DNA of 64,000 nt. Source: Ricinus communis. Its lineage: Eukaryota > Streptophyta > Magnoliopsida > Malpighiales > Euphorbiaceae. This document shows, piece after piece, positions 11,315-23,070 of the stretch (positions within the stretch are counted from its first letter, which is position 1; the number at the start of each line of letters is the position of its first letter). Position numbers and translations under genes: made by a program. The stretch is from assembly GCF_019578655.1 (NCBI RefSeq), contig NC_063260.1, positions 20,484,888 to 20,548,887 on the forward strand, written 5' to 3'. Below the pieces are notes generated by a model. It was not told the origin of the DNA, searched no databases, and worked only from the letters and a program-made list of their open reading frames with translations.

Positions 11315-12871
11315 TTGAAGAATTCCAATCCTCAAGGGAATGTGGCATGCACTTCAGATGATGGAGATGTATTGTGCTGTGAAGCAGCAATATCAATTGA
11401 GAGCAGAAAAAGATTTGTTGATGTATGGCTTCTTGACTCAAGAGCAAATTATCACATGACCTCTCGAAGAGAGTGGTTCCATCATTATGAACCTATCTTA
11501 GGAGGATCTATGTATAGTTGTGAAGATAATGCCTTAAAGATCATAGGCATTGGAACCATCAGATTGAAGATGCACGACGGTATAGTCCGTACTATTCAAG
11601 GAGTGCGACATGTGGAAGGTCTGAAGAAGAATTTGTTATCTCTGAGACAACTGGATGATCTTAATTGCATCATCAAAGTTCAGAAAGGAATCATGAAGAT
11701 TAGCCGAGGAGCGCTTGTAATTATGAAAGGAGAAAAAGTTGCTGCTAATTTGTATATGCTTTTGGGAGAGACCGTGCATAAAGCAGAAGCATTTGTTGCT
11801 TTAAGTAGTTCAAGCGAGAGATCTGCAATAGTGTGGTATCAGAAGCTTGGACATATGTCTGAACAAGGCATGAAGGTTCTTGCTGAGAAAAATCTATTTC
11901 CTGGTCTCACAAAGGTGTCATTACCCTTTTGTGAGCATTGCATAACAAACAAGCAGCATCGACTACAGTTCAATACATCCAATTCTAGAAGCAAGGATGT
12001 TCTAGAATTAGTTCACTCTGATGTATGGCAAGCACCAGTTTCATCACTAGGAGGAGCTAAGTACTTTGTGTCCTTCATTAATGATTACTCCAGGAGATGT
12101 TGGGTGTATCCTATCAAAAGCAAAGGAGATGTATTTGCAGTTTTTAAAACTTACAAAGCGCGGGTTGAACTTGATTCAGGCAATAAGATCAAGTGTTTGA
12201 GGACAGATAATGGAGGAGAATACACAGTTAATGAATTTGATAGCTTTTGCAAGCAATAAGGCATCAAGGGCAGTTCCCTACGGCATACACTCCTCAACAA
12301 AATAGAGTGGCAGATGAACAGAACTCTGTTAGAAAGAACTATAGTAATGTTGGGAGCTGCAGGCCTGAATAAGGCATTACGGGCTGAGGCAGTTAACACC
12401 GCATGTTATGTGATTAACCGGTCTCCATCTACAGTAATTGATCAAAAGACACCAATGGAGATGTGGACTGGGAAGCCAGTTGATTATTCAAACCTCGATA
12501 TATTTGGAAGTATTGTGTATGTGATGTATAATACCCAAGAAACTACAAAGCTAGATCCAAAATTCAAGAAGTGTTTGTTCTTGGGATATGCTGATGATGT
12601 GAAGGGGTATCGCCTGTGGGATCCCACTGCTCACAAGGTTATAATCAGTAGGGATGTAATCTTCTTAGAAGATAGATTGAATGGAGAAGATGATAGCACT
12701 TCAGAAGAAAATTCAGAAACTACAACTATACAGGTGAAAAGAAAGTCTACAGAAGAAGATTCTTCTGAAGCAGTACCAGAGCACGAAGAGGAAGAACTAG
12801 TCGAGTTTGAAGAGCCAGCGGAGTCTAGACCTGTTCAAAGGCCGGGTACCCGCCCAGCCCACCTAGGCTAG
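11315..12871 (+). pseudogene. Copia protease-integrase relic
   Basis: The first open part (11315-12259) carries a protease-like WLLDSRANYHMTS, the gag-pre-integrase segment VWYQKLGHMSEQGM with CEHC, and integrase residues in FINDYSRRCWVYPI and RTDNGGEYT. A stop at 12257-12259 and a short deletion break the frame. A second open part (12314-12871) continues with MNRTLLERT, CYVINRSPST and FGSIVYV. The loss of the protease Asp-Ser-Gly glycine would disable cleavage. The frame then runs into the hAT insertion at 12826. Confidence 0.9.
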
Positions 12872-13480
12872 CACTCTTCGGGCCGGGCTTGGACAACGAT
12901 TTTTGTGTACAAGCCCGGCCCGGCCCGAACCCATAAAAAGCCCGTACTTCTAGGGCCGGGCTTGGGATTTATATAAAAACCCAACTCTATCCCAACTCCG
13001 GCCCGGCCCGGCCCGATGTATAATTTAGTTAGAAACAAAATTGTCATTGCTGAGACTCGAACTTGTAACCTTCGCTACCTATTAAGTGTTATATACCACT
13101 GGACTACCTGCTATTTCTGTTTATAATTTTATTGTTATTAATAATATATCAACAAAAAAAACTCTAAATCTAAATATAACAATTCGGCTCCCATTGCAAT
13201 TGTTTACCGCCTCCTTCTCCTTTCAGTTGTACAGCCCAAGTCCAAGCCCGACCCAAGCCCTTCCAAGCCCGACCCGAGCCGCCCAGATCCGACCTCTGTT
13301 TAATGCCTGCCCGGGCCGATCGAGCCCGGCCGGGCTTTTCATAAAATTTCGGGCTCGGGCTCGGGCTTTAAGATATTAAAAATTTCTTGGGCCTGGGCGG
13401 GCTCGGGCTTCTCCAAAATTAAGTGAGGCCCGGTTAAGCCCGGCCCGAGCCCACCCAGGCCCGACCCATGAACAGGTCTA
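12826..13480. mobile_element. Non-autonomous hAT-type element, 655 bp
   Basis: Terminal inverted repeats begin TAGACCTGTTCA on the left, and the right end is the reverse complement TAGACCTGTTCA. The 8-bp target duplication GCGGAGTC is perfect on both sides (12818-12825 and 13481-13488). Eight-base duplications and such ends are typical of hAT elements. Both subterminal parts are GC-rich, built from repeated GGCCCGG/GGGCTCGGG words that can pair with each other; the middle is AT-rich. There is no transposase ORF. It sits inside the Copia pol frame, so it inserted after that element. Its ends look less decayed than its host, so it may be relatively young. Confidence 0.93.
13035..13117 (-). other. 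tRNA-like module inside the hAT element
   Basis: On the minus strand, GTAGTCCAGTGGT (complement of 13095-13107) matches a tRNA A box and AAGTTCGAGTCTC (complement of 13052-13064) matches a B box. Their spacing of about 43-45 bases is that of a tRNA gene. A cloverleaf with a proper acceptor stem is not obvious, so this is a tRNA-derived relic or a pol III promoter-like module rather than a working tRNA gene. Confidence 0.55.
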
Positions 13481-13488
13481 GCGGAGTC

Positions 13489-15154
13489 TGAAGAGTCAGA
13501 ACTTGGAAAAGGAAAACGTATAAAATTTACACCAACCTGGCAGAAAGATTATGATATAGGCAGCAATGTCGCATATTGTCTTCTAACTGAGGAAGGGGAG
13601 CCATCAACTCTCCAAGAAGCAATGAACAATTCAGATGCATCTCAGTTGATGGCAGCAATGCAAGAAGAGATGGAAGCTCTGCATAAGAACAAAACTTTGG
13701 AGCTTGTGCCACTACCACAAGGAAGAATGGCCATTAGCAACAAATGAGTCTTTAAGATCAAAAGAAATAGTAATGATCAAGTGGAGCGGTTTCGTGCAAG
13801 AATGGTGGTGAAAGGATATGCTCAGAAGGAGGGGATTGACTTCAACGAAATATTTTTTCCTGTGGTTTGATTAACAACTGTTCGAGTAATCTTGCGATGT
13901 GTGCTACATTTGACTTACATCTAGAGCAGCTGTATGTGAAAATAACTTTTCTTCATGGAGATCTTGAGGAAGAAATTTATATGCTCCAGCCATAAGGTTT
14001 TGAAGAAAAAGGAAAACGGAACTTGGTTTGTAGGTTGAATAAATCTCTATACGGTCTAAAGCAGGCGCCGAGTTGTTGGTATAAGAGATTTGATTCCTTC
14101 ATCATGAGCCTTGGATACAACAGACTTAATGCAGACCCTTGTGCATATTTCAAGAGGTTTGGTAAGTGATTTTATTATCTTTATTGTTGTATATAGATGA
14201 CATGTTGGTAGCAGGCCCCAACAAAGATCATATTGAAGAACTAAAGGCATTGTTGGCTAGAGAATTCGAAATAAAGGACTTAGGACCAACAAACAAGATT
14301 CTAGGGATGCAAATTCACCGAAACAAAAACAATAGGAAGATTTAGCTTTCTCAGAAAAATTATTTGAAGAAGATCTTACGACGCTTCAATATGCAAGATT
14401 GTAAGTCAATTTCTACTCCACTTCCTGTTAGTTTCAAATTATCCTCCAGTATGAGTCCTAGCAGTGAAGAATGAAGGATAAAAATGTCTCAAGTACCGTA
14501 TGCATCAGTAGTTGGGAGTTTAATGTTCGCGATGATTTGTACAAGAACAAACATTGCACATGCAGTAAGAGTAGTAAGTTAGTACATGGTGAATCCTGGC
14601 AGAGAGCATTGGAATGCTGTAAAGAGGATCCTAAGATATGTTGGGGGAGCCTCAAATGTTGCATTGTGTTATGGAGGATCAGACTTTATTATCAGAGGAT
14701 GTGTTGACTCAGATTATGCAGGTAATCTTGATAAAAATAAATCTACTACAGGGTATGTGTTCACACTTACTGGCGGAGCTGTGAGCTGGATATCAAAACT
14801 GCAGTCAGTTGTGGCGACATCAACAACAGAAGCAGAATATGTAGCAACTACACAAGCTAGTAAGAAGCAGTATGGTTGAAAATGATGATGGAGGAACTCG
14901 GGTACGAACAAGAGCATATTCTTCTGTTCTGTGACAGTCAGAGTGCCTTGCATCTCGCAAGGAATCCAGCTTTTCATTCAAAGTCAAAACACATACGAGT
15001 CCAGTATCACTTCATTCATGAAAAAGTGGAAGAGGGCACTGTGGATATGCAGAATATTCATACTAAAGACAACCTAATAGATTTTTTGACTAAGGTAGTT
15101 AACACTGATAAATTTATTTGGTGTCAATCTTTTAGTGGCCTCACAAAAGCATAA
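13489..15154 (+). pseudogene. Copia RT-RNase H relic
   Basis: After the hAT element the pol frame resumes with many stops. Recognisable parts are RFRARMVVKGYAQKEGIDFNE (split by substitutions near 13790-13850), LNKSLYGLKQAPSCWYKRFD (14035-14095), LYIDDMLVAG (about 14185-14215), VDSDYAGNLDKNKSTTGYVF (14702-14760), TSTTEAEYVA, and CDSQSALHLARNPAFHSKSK. The catalytic box has Ile for the common Val (YIDD instead of YVDD). Stops occur at about 13745, 13869 and 14877, among others. Confidence 0.9.
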
Positions 15155-15230
15155 GGAACATGGAAAGGTAAGGAAGAAAGAACGGTGTGAAGATCTGACT
15201 GATCCTCAATCAAATCTTCAAGTGGGAAAT

Positions 15231-15637
15231 TGTTAATATTTAGGGAGTTTGTATCTCTCCCACATTCCTAAGTTATTAAGTTTGAGAAGTATTTTTCCTA
15301 CATTGCTAAGTTAATAATTTTGAGGTACCTTCCAAGCCTATATAATAGAGGCCTTACTTTGTTATTCATTCATTCCAAAAATAAGAGAAAAATATTAGAG
15401 AGTTAAGTAATTATTTTTTTTCTTATTATAAAAAAAGAATTTTAATGTTTTCTCCTTTATAAATAGAGAGATTGTAACTCCTATTATTTTATTATAGTGA
15501 AATTCTTCTATCATTGCCAGTGGTTTTTATCCTAATTTATTTAGGAGTTTTTCACGTAAATCTGTGTATTATATTGTGTATTTTATTTTTTTTTATCTTT
15601 ATTTTCTCAAATTATCAGCTGTAATTTTGCTCTATCA
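15231..15637 (+). repeat. 3' LTR of plus-strand Copia element
   Basis: It starts TGTTAATATT right after the purine tract AGTGGGAAAT. A TATA-like TATATAATAG lies near 15340, and the late part has TCACGTAAATCTGTG as in many plant Copia LTRs. The 3' boundary is uncertain; I placed it at a CA near 15637 because no second LTR is available for comparison. Confidence 0.65.
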
Positions 15638-15639
15638 AG

Positions 15640-16080
15640 TTTATATTTTTTTACATAGACTTGTTCTATTAATAAAGCAGATATCTGAAAAAATCTACTC
15701 GGTTGATATTTTATTCAATACTTTTATATTATAAAATTATAAAATTATTTAAAAAATATAAAAATATTTATTTATTGAAATTAATTAATATAAAATAAAA
15801 ATAAAAATAAAAAGAAACCACTTTCAATTTAACGAAATTTTCAAGGAGAATAAAAGAAAAGGAGAGAGTAGTTTGATATGATTATTGGAGGAGGATAATG
15901 AAAACATAAAGCTTTCTCTTTCATCTACTAATTTATTGCCTGAATTTATGCAATCCTAAGAACCAATAAGTATGTAAGTTACTTCAGCCTATTGATTTAA
16001 TAAGAAGGACTCGAAAATAAATAGGTCTTCCCTTATCCTGTTTGGTGAAGGAAAAAGGAAAGAAACGCTAAATGGTTTTA
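15640..16080. other. AT-rich spacer upstream of INT copy A
   Basis: I see no ORF. The last part is expected to hold distal promoter sequence of the following transporter gene. I found no partner target duplication for the neighbouring Copia element. Confidence 0.4.
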
Positions 16081-16130
16081 GCACAGGACAAAACAGGTTG
16101 ACTCTTTGACATTCGGCTTGAATCTATCTC

Positions 16131-16423
16131 TATTTATATTACTATCCCCAACACCTTACTTCTCTGTCCCAAAATTGCTCTTCTTCTCATTTCACTACTC
16201 TCTTCAGTTTTCTTGGAAAACTAAAAGAGACGCACTTCTCTCTCTCTCTCTCTCTCTCCCCTTTTTCTCTCTTAAAAACAAGAATCATTTTGGCAAATCA
16301 AAACAAAATTTTCTTTGCTAAGTCTCACATATTTGTTTCTTGTGTTTTTAGAACTGAGTCAATACTAGAGGGAATTAAAAGAAAAGGCTTGTTATAGTTC
16401 TTGTTCCTGTTTTGCTTTCAAGA
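16131..16423 (+). promoter_or_regulatory. Core promoter and 5' UTR of INT copy A
   Basis: A TATA-like TATTTATATT at 16131-16140 is followed by ACTATCCCC and a pyrimidine-rich leader with a (CT) run at 16237-16258. The same arrangement, with GAGACGCACTTCTCTC and CTTCAGTTTTCT in common, precedes copy B at 23876-24068, so the duplication included the promoter. The leader runs to the ATG at 16424. Confidence 0.6.
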
Positions 16424-19400
16424 ATGGAAGGTGGTGTGCCTCCAGGGGTAGATCCTTCTGCTTTTAGACAGCTGTTCTCTATGATATGGAGAAATCCTTA
16501 TATTTTTCGTCTTGCTGTTTCTGCTGGCATTGGTGGTTTTCTCTTTGGTTATGACACAGGTTCTACTCCTTTCTTTTTAATCTCATTATTACAATTGTTG
16601 TTTAGAAACAGACAAATGTTCTTTAAACTATTACATGTTTGTTGATGACTACGTTGATAAATAGTAGTATACAGTATTTATGTTTTTTTTTTCTTAAATT
16701 TTGTGCAGGAGTTATTTCTGGTGCCCTTCTTTACATTAGAGATGACTTCAAGTCTGTTGACAGGAAAACTGTACTACAGGTGGGTTTTCTAATTAAAAAA
16801 GAAAATCTTTTATTAGAAGTGTCCCTCTTTCTTTCTTTAATTTTTTTTTTTTTAAATCATGTTTTTACCCGTCAGCTCACCCTTTTGAGTCTTGCAATCA
16901 ATAATCTCCTTGTACAAATAATAGGACTTTGCCAGCACAGTCTAAGCTTAGCTTTGTGGGTTATGGTGAAATCAGTGACAGAAAAGCTGGATTTTGTTGG
17001 ATAGCTTAATATCTTATTAGCTGTGTACATTATCTTTTAGTCGGCTTTGTGTCGTATTTTAATTTTAAATCTAAATAGTTGAATGGGGGCCTGTTCTTTT
17101 CTTCTTCTTCATAAACCAGATCCCACAAGGAATCTAAATTGTGATAGCAGAAATCTGAACAGATCCAAGAATTGCAGACAAGTGTCCATGCATTATTGAT
17201 AGTGAAATTTCTGGTTTTGGGCTTTGAATAGCCCAAGAATTTAAAACAAACGAGATCTGGGTAGGCACAAAAAGTTGCCACAGCCCAGCTTGATAAATGG
17301 CTCTATCTGCATCCATGAATTTTTCTTTTTCAGAAACAATTAAGAGTAAAGAAAGAAGAACTACACCGGCCTGCAAAAAAATAAAAAAATAATAATAATA
17401 ATAATAACACGAGGAAGAATTCACTTTGAGCCTAATTTTCAAAATTTAGCACACTGGACTAAGCTGCACTGAGTTCATAAAGATTTGGCAGTGGTCATGA
17501 TTGTCTTTTAAGAACTCGCGTAATTCCTGACATGAATGTTGTAGCTTTTTATATATGTGGACCAAGCAAGCCCTTTTAGACTTTAGTACAATACTTAGAA
17601 CTCAGCTGTGGTACCAATGTATTATCGAAAACAATCTTGATACTAAGTATGTCAAGATATGCAAAATAACAAAAAATATATGCTAATAATATTATGTTCA
17701 AATTATATACAGGAAACCATCGTGAGCATGGCAGTTGCTGGAGCAATCATAGGAGCAGCAACTGGTGGTTGGTCGAATGATCGTTGGGGAAGGAAAATTA
17801 CGCTGATTGTGGCGGATATCCTGTTTTTCATCGGAGCTGTTTTCATGTGTGCTGCTCCCGGCCCGATACTTCTCATCATTGGTCGAGTTTTTGTTGGACT
17901 TGGTGTTGGAATGGCTTCAATGACAGCCCCTCTGTACATTTCTGAGGCTTCTCCTGCAAAAATTCGAGGTGCCCTTGTCAGTACCAACGGACTTCTCATT
18001 ACTGGCGGCCAGTTTATTTCTTATCTTATCAACCTGGCCTTTACTAAGGTAAGAACCATAGCAAAGAACCTGAAACTGAGTTCCAGAATTAGTCCATTTG
18101 TCCTGCCATATAAATAGATGGTATAGCATTAACTAAGGATATTTCTTTTTTGTTTTTCTTTTCGGTCTAGGTCCCAGGGACATGGCGATGGATGCTTGGA
18201 GTTGCAGGACTTCCAGCTCTGTTGCAGTTCATTCTCATGATATTTCTTCCAGAATCACCCCGTTGGCTATACCGCAAGGTTCCCATCTTATTCTTTTGTA
18301 ACGGGTGCTTTGCTTTCAATAACAGGCAATCATATGCTTACAAGATCTAAGGTTTTCATATCACAGGGTAGGGAAGAAGAAGCCAAAGCCATTCTGAGGA
18401 AAATATACCCTGCTGAAGAAGTTGAGCAAGAAATTATGGATCTAAAGGATTCAATTGACAAAGAGATTATGGAAGCAGGAGATTCTGAGAAGATTAGCAT
18501 CAGGAATTTATGTAAAACCAAAACAGTGAGAAGAGGGCTAATTGCTGGTGTCGGCCTTCAGGTTTTCCAGCAGTTTGTAGGAATTAACACAGTTATGTAC
18601 TATAGTCCTACTATAATTCAGTTGGCTGGTTATGCATCCAACCAAACTGCTCTGCTGCTCTCACTTGTCACTGCCGGACTCAATGCAGCATGCACTGTCT
18701 TCAGCATTTTGTTTATTGACTCTTTTGGAAGGAAGAAGCTGCTGATCGGAAGTTTAATTGGTGTAATAATTTCACTTGGTCTTTTATCAGGAATTTTCCA
18801 TGAGACTACGACTCACTCGCCAATGGTTATGCCTGCTGAATTTCGCTATGCAAATTCTACCTGCCTTGATTACGCTTCTGCTATAAATGCTGCTTCTTGG
18901 GACTGTATGACATGCTTGAAAGCAACACATCCGGACTGTGGATTTTGTGCTTCAAGTACTGATAAGGTAAAATAAAAACCTCTCCTGTTACAAATCAATT
19001 TTTCTTGCTAGCTTCCTTACCAACTATCGTTGCCACTGTGGCAGTTACAACCTGGGATGTGTTTAGTATCAACTGATGCAGTAAAGGATCTTTGCCATAG
19101 CGACCACAGAGAATGGTACACTAGAGGATGTCCAAGCAAATATGGATGGGTCGCCCTAATAGGTCTGGCAGCATATATTATTTTCTTTGCTCCAGGAATG
19201 GGTACAGTGCCATGGATTGTAAACTCTGAAATCTATCCTTTAAGATTCAGAGGGGTTTGTGGAGGTATAGCAGCCACAGCAAATTGGATCTCCAATCTCA
19301 TTGTTGCTCAGTCCTTCTTATCCATGACACAGGCTATTGGGACTTCGTGGACATTTTTAACGTTTGGAGTAATATCAGTACTAGCCTTGATCTTTGTCTT

Positions 19401-19536
19401 AGTCTGTGTACCTGAAACAAAGGGGCTACCGATCGAGGAGGTCGAGAAAATGCTGGAGCTCAGATCTCTACATTACAAGTTCTGGGAAAAGGAGTCTGAA
19501 CATGAACTAGATGAGAAGAAGCCTTCAGAAGCCTAA
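16424..19536 (+). CDS. INT2: Probable inositol transporter 2, copy A
   Basis: Six exons joined at GT/AG sites: 16424-16559, 16709-16779, 17713-18048, 18171-18278, 18367-18966, 19045-19536, giving 580 residues, the length I recall for Arabidopsis INT2. It is a major-facilitator sugar-transporter fold of 12 predicted membrane helices. Visible signatures are [14 protein letters not shown] (helix 1), DRWGRK (loop 2-3), [44 protein letters not shown] (helix 7, residues 285-298), [16 protein letters not shown] (helix 10) and PETKG. A Cys-rich extracellular loop ([15 protein letters not shown]) between helices 9 and 10 marks the INT2/INT4 branch; INT1 lacks it. Known members are plasma-membrane H+/inositol symporters, so uptake of myo-inositol or related isomers is inferred. 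The active-site glutamines are intact here. Intron 2 (933 bp) is about 550 bp longer than in copy B. Confidence 0.93.
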
Positions 19537-19539
19537 TTT

Positions 19540-19720
19540 TAGTGGTAGACTAAATATATGATCATAGTAACTCATAGAAGATACATAACTTTCTTGACAT
19601 ATGAATTTGTCCTCCTAATTTGAGCTTTTGTTTGGAATTTTTGACAATGCTCAGAATAGTTGCCTAGATTATTATTCAAACTAGGCAACTATAGATGTAA
19701 TGAACATGAATAAATCTCCT
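19540..19720 (+). promoter_or_regulatory. 3' UTR of INT copy A with hairpin
   Basis: A perfect 10-bp stem AGTTGCCTAG/CTAGGCAACT with a 13-base loop lies at 19658-19690, shortly before a poly(A)-signal-like AATAAAT near 19709. The corresponding 3' UTR of copy B has the same hairpin with one compensatory pair change. Confidence 0.6.
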
Positions 19721-20565
19721 ATACTATACATATTGCCTCCATTAACCAAACCATATTTGATTATTGTTCATGATCCATTTTCTCCATCAATGGTCAGTTC
19801 GTGATTTGCATAGGAGCTAATGAATGGGAGGATCCAAAGAAATGAGGCATTGTTATGCATGAAGGGCCAGCTTATGAAATCAATACATAATTAATAGGAT
19901 GAATATCTTTTTACACACATAATTAATAGGCATTGTTATGCGTAATTTTATAATTTTATTTATTAATTTATTGATTAATAAGTTACATTCCTAATTAAAC
20001 AGTAACTCTAATTCTAAGAAATAATATATTAATTGAATTTAATATTATATTAACTAATAAATAATTTTTTAATTCGATAATGATACTAATTCTATTATTA
20101 AAATAGCATATCAATTATATTTGAATATTAACTAACTAATAAATTAGTTTTTTGAATTAGGTAATAATTCTAATTCTAGAAAATAATATTTTTTATATTA
20201 TATTTAATAATCAATTAATTTAATTAATTACACAATACATTTTTAATCCTAAAAGGGTAATATCAATTATAATATAAGTTATATAATATTAAAATTAATT
20301 AATAAATATTTTTGAATAATGTTAGTATTTAATAGAATTTTAAAAAAATTAAGAAGGTTTTTAATAGTTTGCTAAATTAATATTAAAGATTAAAAAATTT
20401 ATTAAATTATATCTAATAATTTAATTTTATAATAAAAATAATAATAATGATTGTGCAATACACAAGTAAAACGAGTAATATTATATAAACCTTTTCAAAA
20501 TTCTCTTAATCATACTAATTAAAAAAAGAAATTTATGAAAAGAATTAGATATTTTTGGTAAAAAG

Positions 20566-20960
20566 AATGTCGAACTATATATCAACCATAGCACTCTTGA
20601 GTCTAAAATTTTTGCTTTGGTCCTTTAATTACGTGTCTATGCATTAAAAAGATTAGAATTTTGAAAAAGGAAAATTAAGTAAAAAGAGCGGAAGGAAAAA
20701 GGTTTAGAAAAATTGATGGAAACATAAGATACATAACTCATAATGCCTGATTTTGACAGTTTCTCAAAAAAGAAGAAATGATGATAGGAATAACAATTAT
20801 TAGGGCATTAAGTTTTTGTAAAGGAGAATGCATTAATACAGGCAGCTACCCTAAAATAGTATCAAAGATTGCCAATTCCTTTATGATTTCGCCCAAATAT
20901 TTCTTTTTTCTTTTTCCTTCTCTTTAAATACATAATTGCTCTTATTTTTTTATAAATTAA
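20566..20960 (+). repeat. Spacer repeat, copy 1
   Basis: About 395 bp running from AAAGAATGTCGAACTATATA to CTCTTATTTTTTTATA is nearly identical to 22663-23070. Only a handful of substitutions and one short insertion in copy 2 are seen. The sequence on its left (19945-20330) also matches (22385-22660), but much more poorly. Confidence 0.85.
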
Positions 20961-22662
20961 TATATTTAGATTTTAATAATAAAATCATTTCATATTAAAT
21001 CAAATCAACTATTATGATACTTCTAAAAATTTATAATTTTATTTTAAAAATTTAACTTATTTTATTTCTAATAAAATTAAAAATATATTATTAATTTAAT
21101 TAAAATATGATTTAATGAAAAGGAAGGAACTTTTTTTGTATGTTTCCCTTTTATTTTTTATTTAAATTATAGATTTAATATTAATAAAGAACAGACACAG
21201 AAAAATCTAGAAAGGCTTTACCATTTTTTTTGTTTGTTTTTACTTAATATCTCATTTCTCTTTGTTTATTCTCTTGACTACCATTGTTAATTAGTTGTAT
21301 CTGTTTCATTTAAACCTTGATTATTAAAGATAATAACTGCAAATTATTATTCCTTATAGCAATGTCCCCCTGCATCTATAAGTTTTTATTTATTAGTCGA
21401 ATCATGTTAGGTTTATATTTTTTATCAATTTGTTGTAAACTTTATGAATATTCTTAAGAATCTAAGATTCGAATCTTACTATAACAGTCCAATAGTAAGT
21501 AAAATATCTTATTATTTAAAAAATCCATTATATTTATTTAAATATCTTATCATTTAAAAATATCCATTGTATTTATTCATAAAAAAGAATTGACGGTAGC
21601 GTGTATTTTTAAAATGTTTAAGCATCCAACACATTTATCTTCATATATGTATTGCCTAACTTTAAGTTCTGATTAACATATTTATTAAATTTTTGAAAAT
21701 AAAATGTATTATGAGAATTACTTAATTAAGTACAATATTGAGATTCTTAATTAATTGGAATGTTTCATAAAAGAAATCAAGTAGTATTCTAATAATATAG
21801 GTCAGTGAATTAATTTCAGGTTTTATTGAATAAATCAAGAAAAATAGTTTAAGAAAAATGAATATATAAAATGATGGAAGGAATTCTTTTTTATTCAATG
21901 ATACAAGGAAATCTTTGTTTTTTTTTTATCCAATCCGTTTCCAGATTCTGCCTTTATGCATGTCTGTAGTTTTCAAATTTTAATCAAATCCTAAAAATTC
22001 TTGTAACTTAGTAACATAGATCATTTTTACCTGATTTTAATAATAAATTCTTCATAAAGCTTGATACAAATTTAATTTTTATATTAATTTAAAAATTTAA
22101 CAATAGTATTACATCATTATTATATTTCAGTAAGATTTTACTCATCATCAAGTTAAAGTTAAAGAAAGGTTAATTAAAAGGAGGAGAAAAATCCTAGTTG
22201 CTATTTCTTTTGTAGCTAACTTTAATTTTTTACTTTTTATTTTTTCTAATAATTTATTCACTCACAATAAAAATAATCAAATCATATTTTATCTTCTTTG
22301 TATGAATTAGTGAGAGTTTATAGATTTTGATTGCAATGTATAATTTATAAATTTAAATAGCAAATTATAATTTATAATATAATTTATAAATTATGTATAA
22401 ATTTATAATTTTTTGATTAATTTATTACTTTATAAATTACATTCCTAATTAAATACTCGCTTTAATTTTAAAAAATAGTAAATTAATTATATTCTAATAT
22501 TATATTAACTAATAAATAATTTTCAAATCAAATAATGATATTAATTCTATCCTAAAAAATAGCATATAATTACATTGTAATATTATATTAACTAATAAAT
22601 TAGTTTTGTAGTTAGATAATAATTTTAGTCTAGAAAATAACATCTTAAATTATATTTTTAAA

Positions 22663-23070
22663 GAATGTCAAACTATATATCAACCATAACACTCTTGAGT
22701 CTAAAATCTTTGCTTTGGTCCTTTAATTACGTGTTTATGCATTAAAAAGATTAGAATTTTGAAAAAGGAAAATTAAGTAAAAAGAGCGGAAGGAAAAAGA
22801 TTTAGAAAAATTGATGGAAACATAAGATACATAACTCATAATGCCTGATTTTGACAGTTTCTGAAAAAAGAAAAAATGATGATAGGAATAACAATTATTA
22901 GGGCATTAAGTTTTTGTAAAGGAGAATGCATTAATACAGGCAGCTACCCTAAAATAGTATCAAAGATTGCCAATTCCTTATTTGCCAATTCCTTTATGAT
23001 TTTGCCCAAATATTTCTTTTTTCTTTTTCCTTCTCTTTAAATACATGATTGCTCTTATTTTTTTATATAT
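22663..23070 (+). repeat. Spacer repeat, copy 2
   Basis: This is the second copy of the 395-bp segment, in direct orientation about 2.1 kb from the first. A 16-base duplication around GCCAATTCCTTATTTGCCAA distinguishes it. It lies about 1 kb upstream of the start codon of INT copy B. Confidence 0.85.

Larger units (their letters stand above)
10385..15637 (+). mobile_element. Decayed Ty1/Copia element (Tnt1/Tork-like), plus strand
   Basis: The order is gag, protease, integrase, RT, RNase H, which is Copia order. Gag starts at 10577 (MAAKFEIEKFNGSNF) and meets a TGA at 10628-10630 where related Gags have Trp, with another stop at 10904-10906. A damaged zinc knuckle lies near 11256-11310 (first Cys replaced by Tyr). 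The protease core reads LDSRA instead of the usual LDSGA. Gag-pre-integrase and integrase run from about 11800 to 12870, with KCLRTDNGGEY present and a break near 12260-12300. RT holds LYIDDM near 14192. RNase H ends at 15152-15154. A purine-rich primer (AAGTGGGAAA) precedes the 3' LTR. No 5' LTR or primer-binding site is visible. Several stops and frameshifts make it non-autonomous. Confidence 0.92.

Noticed and set aside
13086..13379. Open frame of 97 codons within the hAT element
   Set aside because: It arises from the GC-rich subterminal repeat and has no domain. The element ends and target duplication explain the sequence better.
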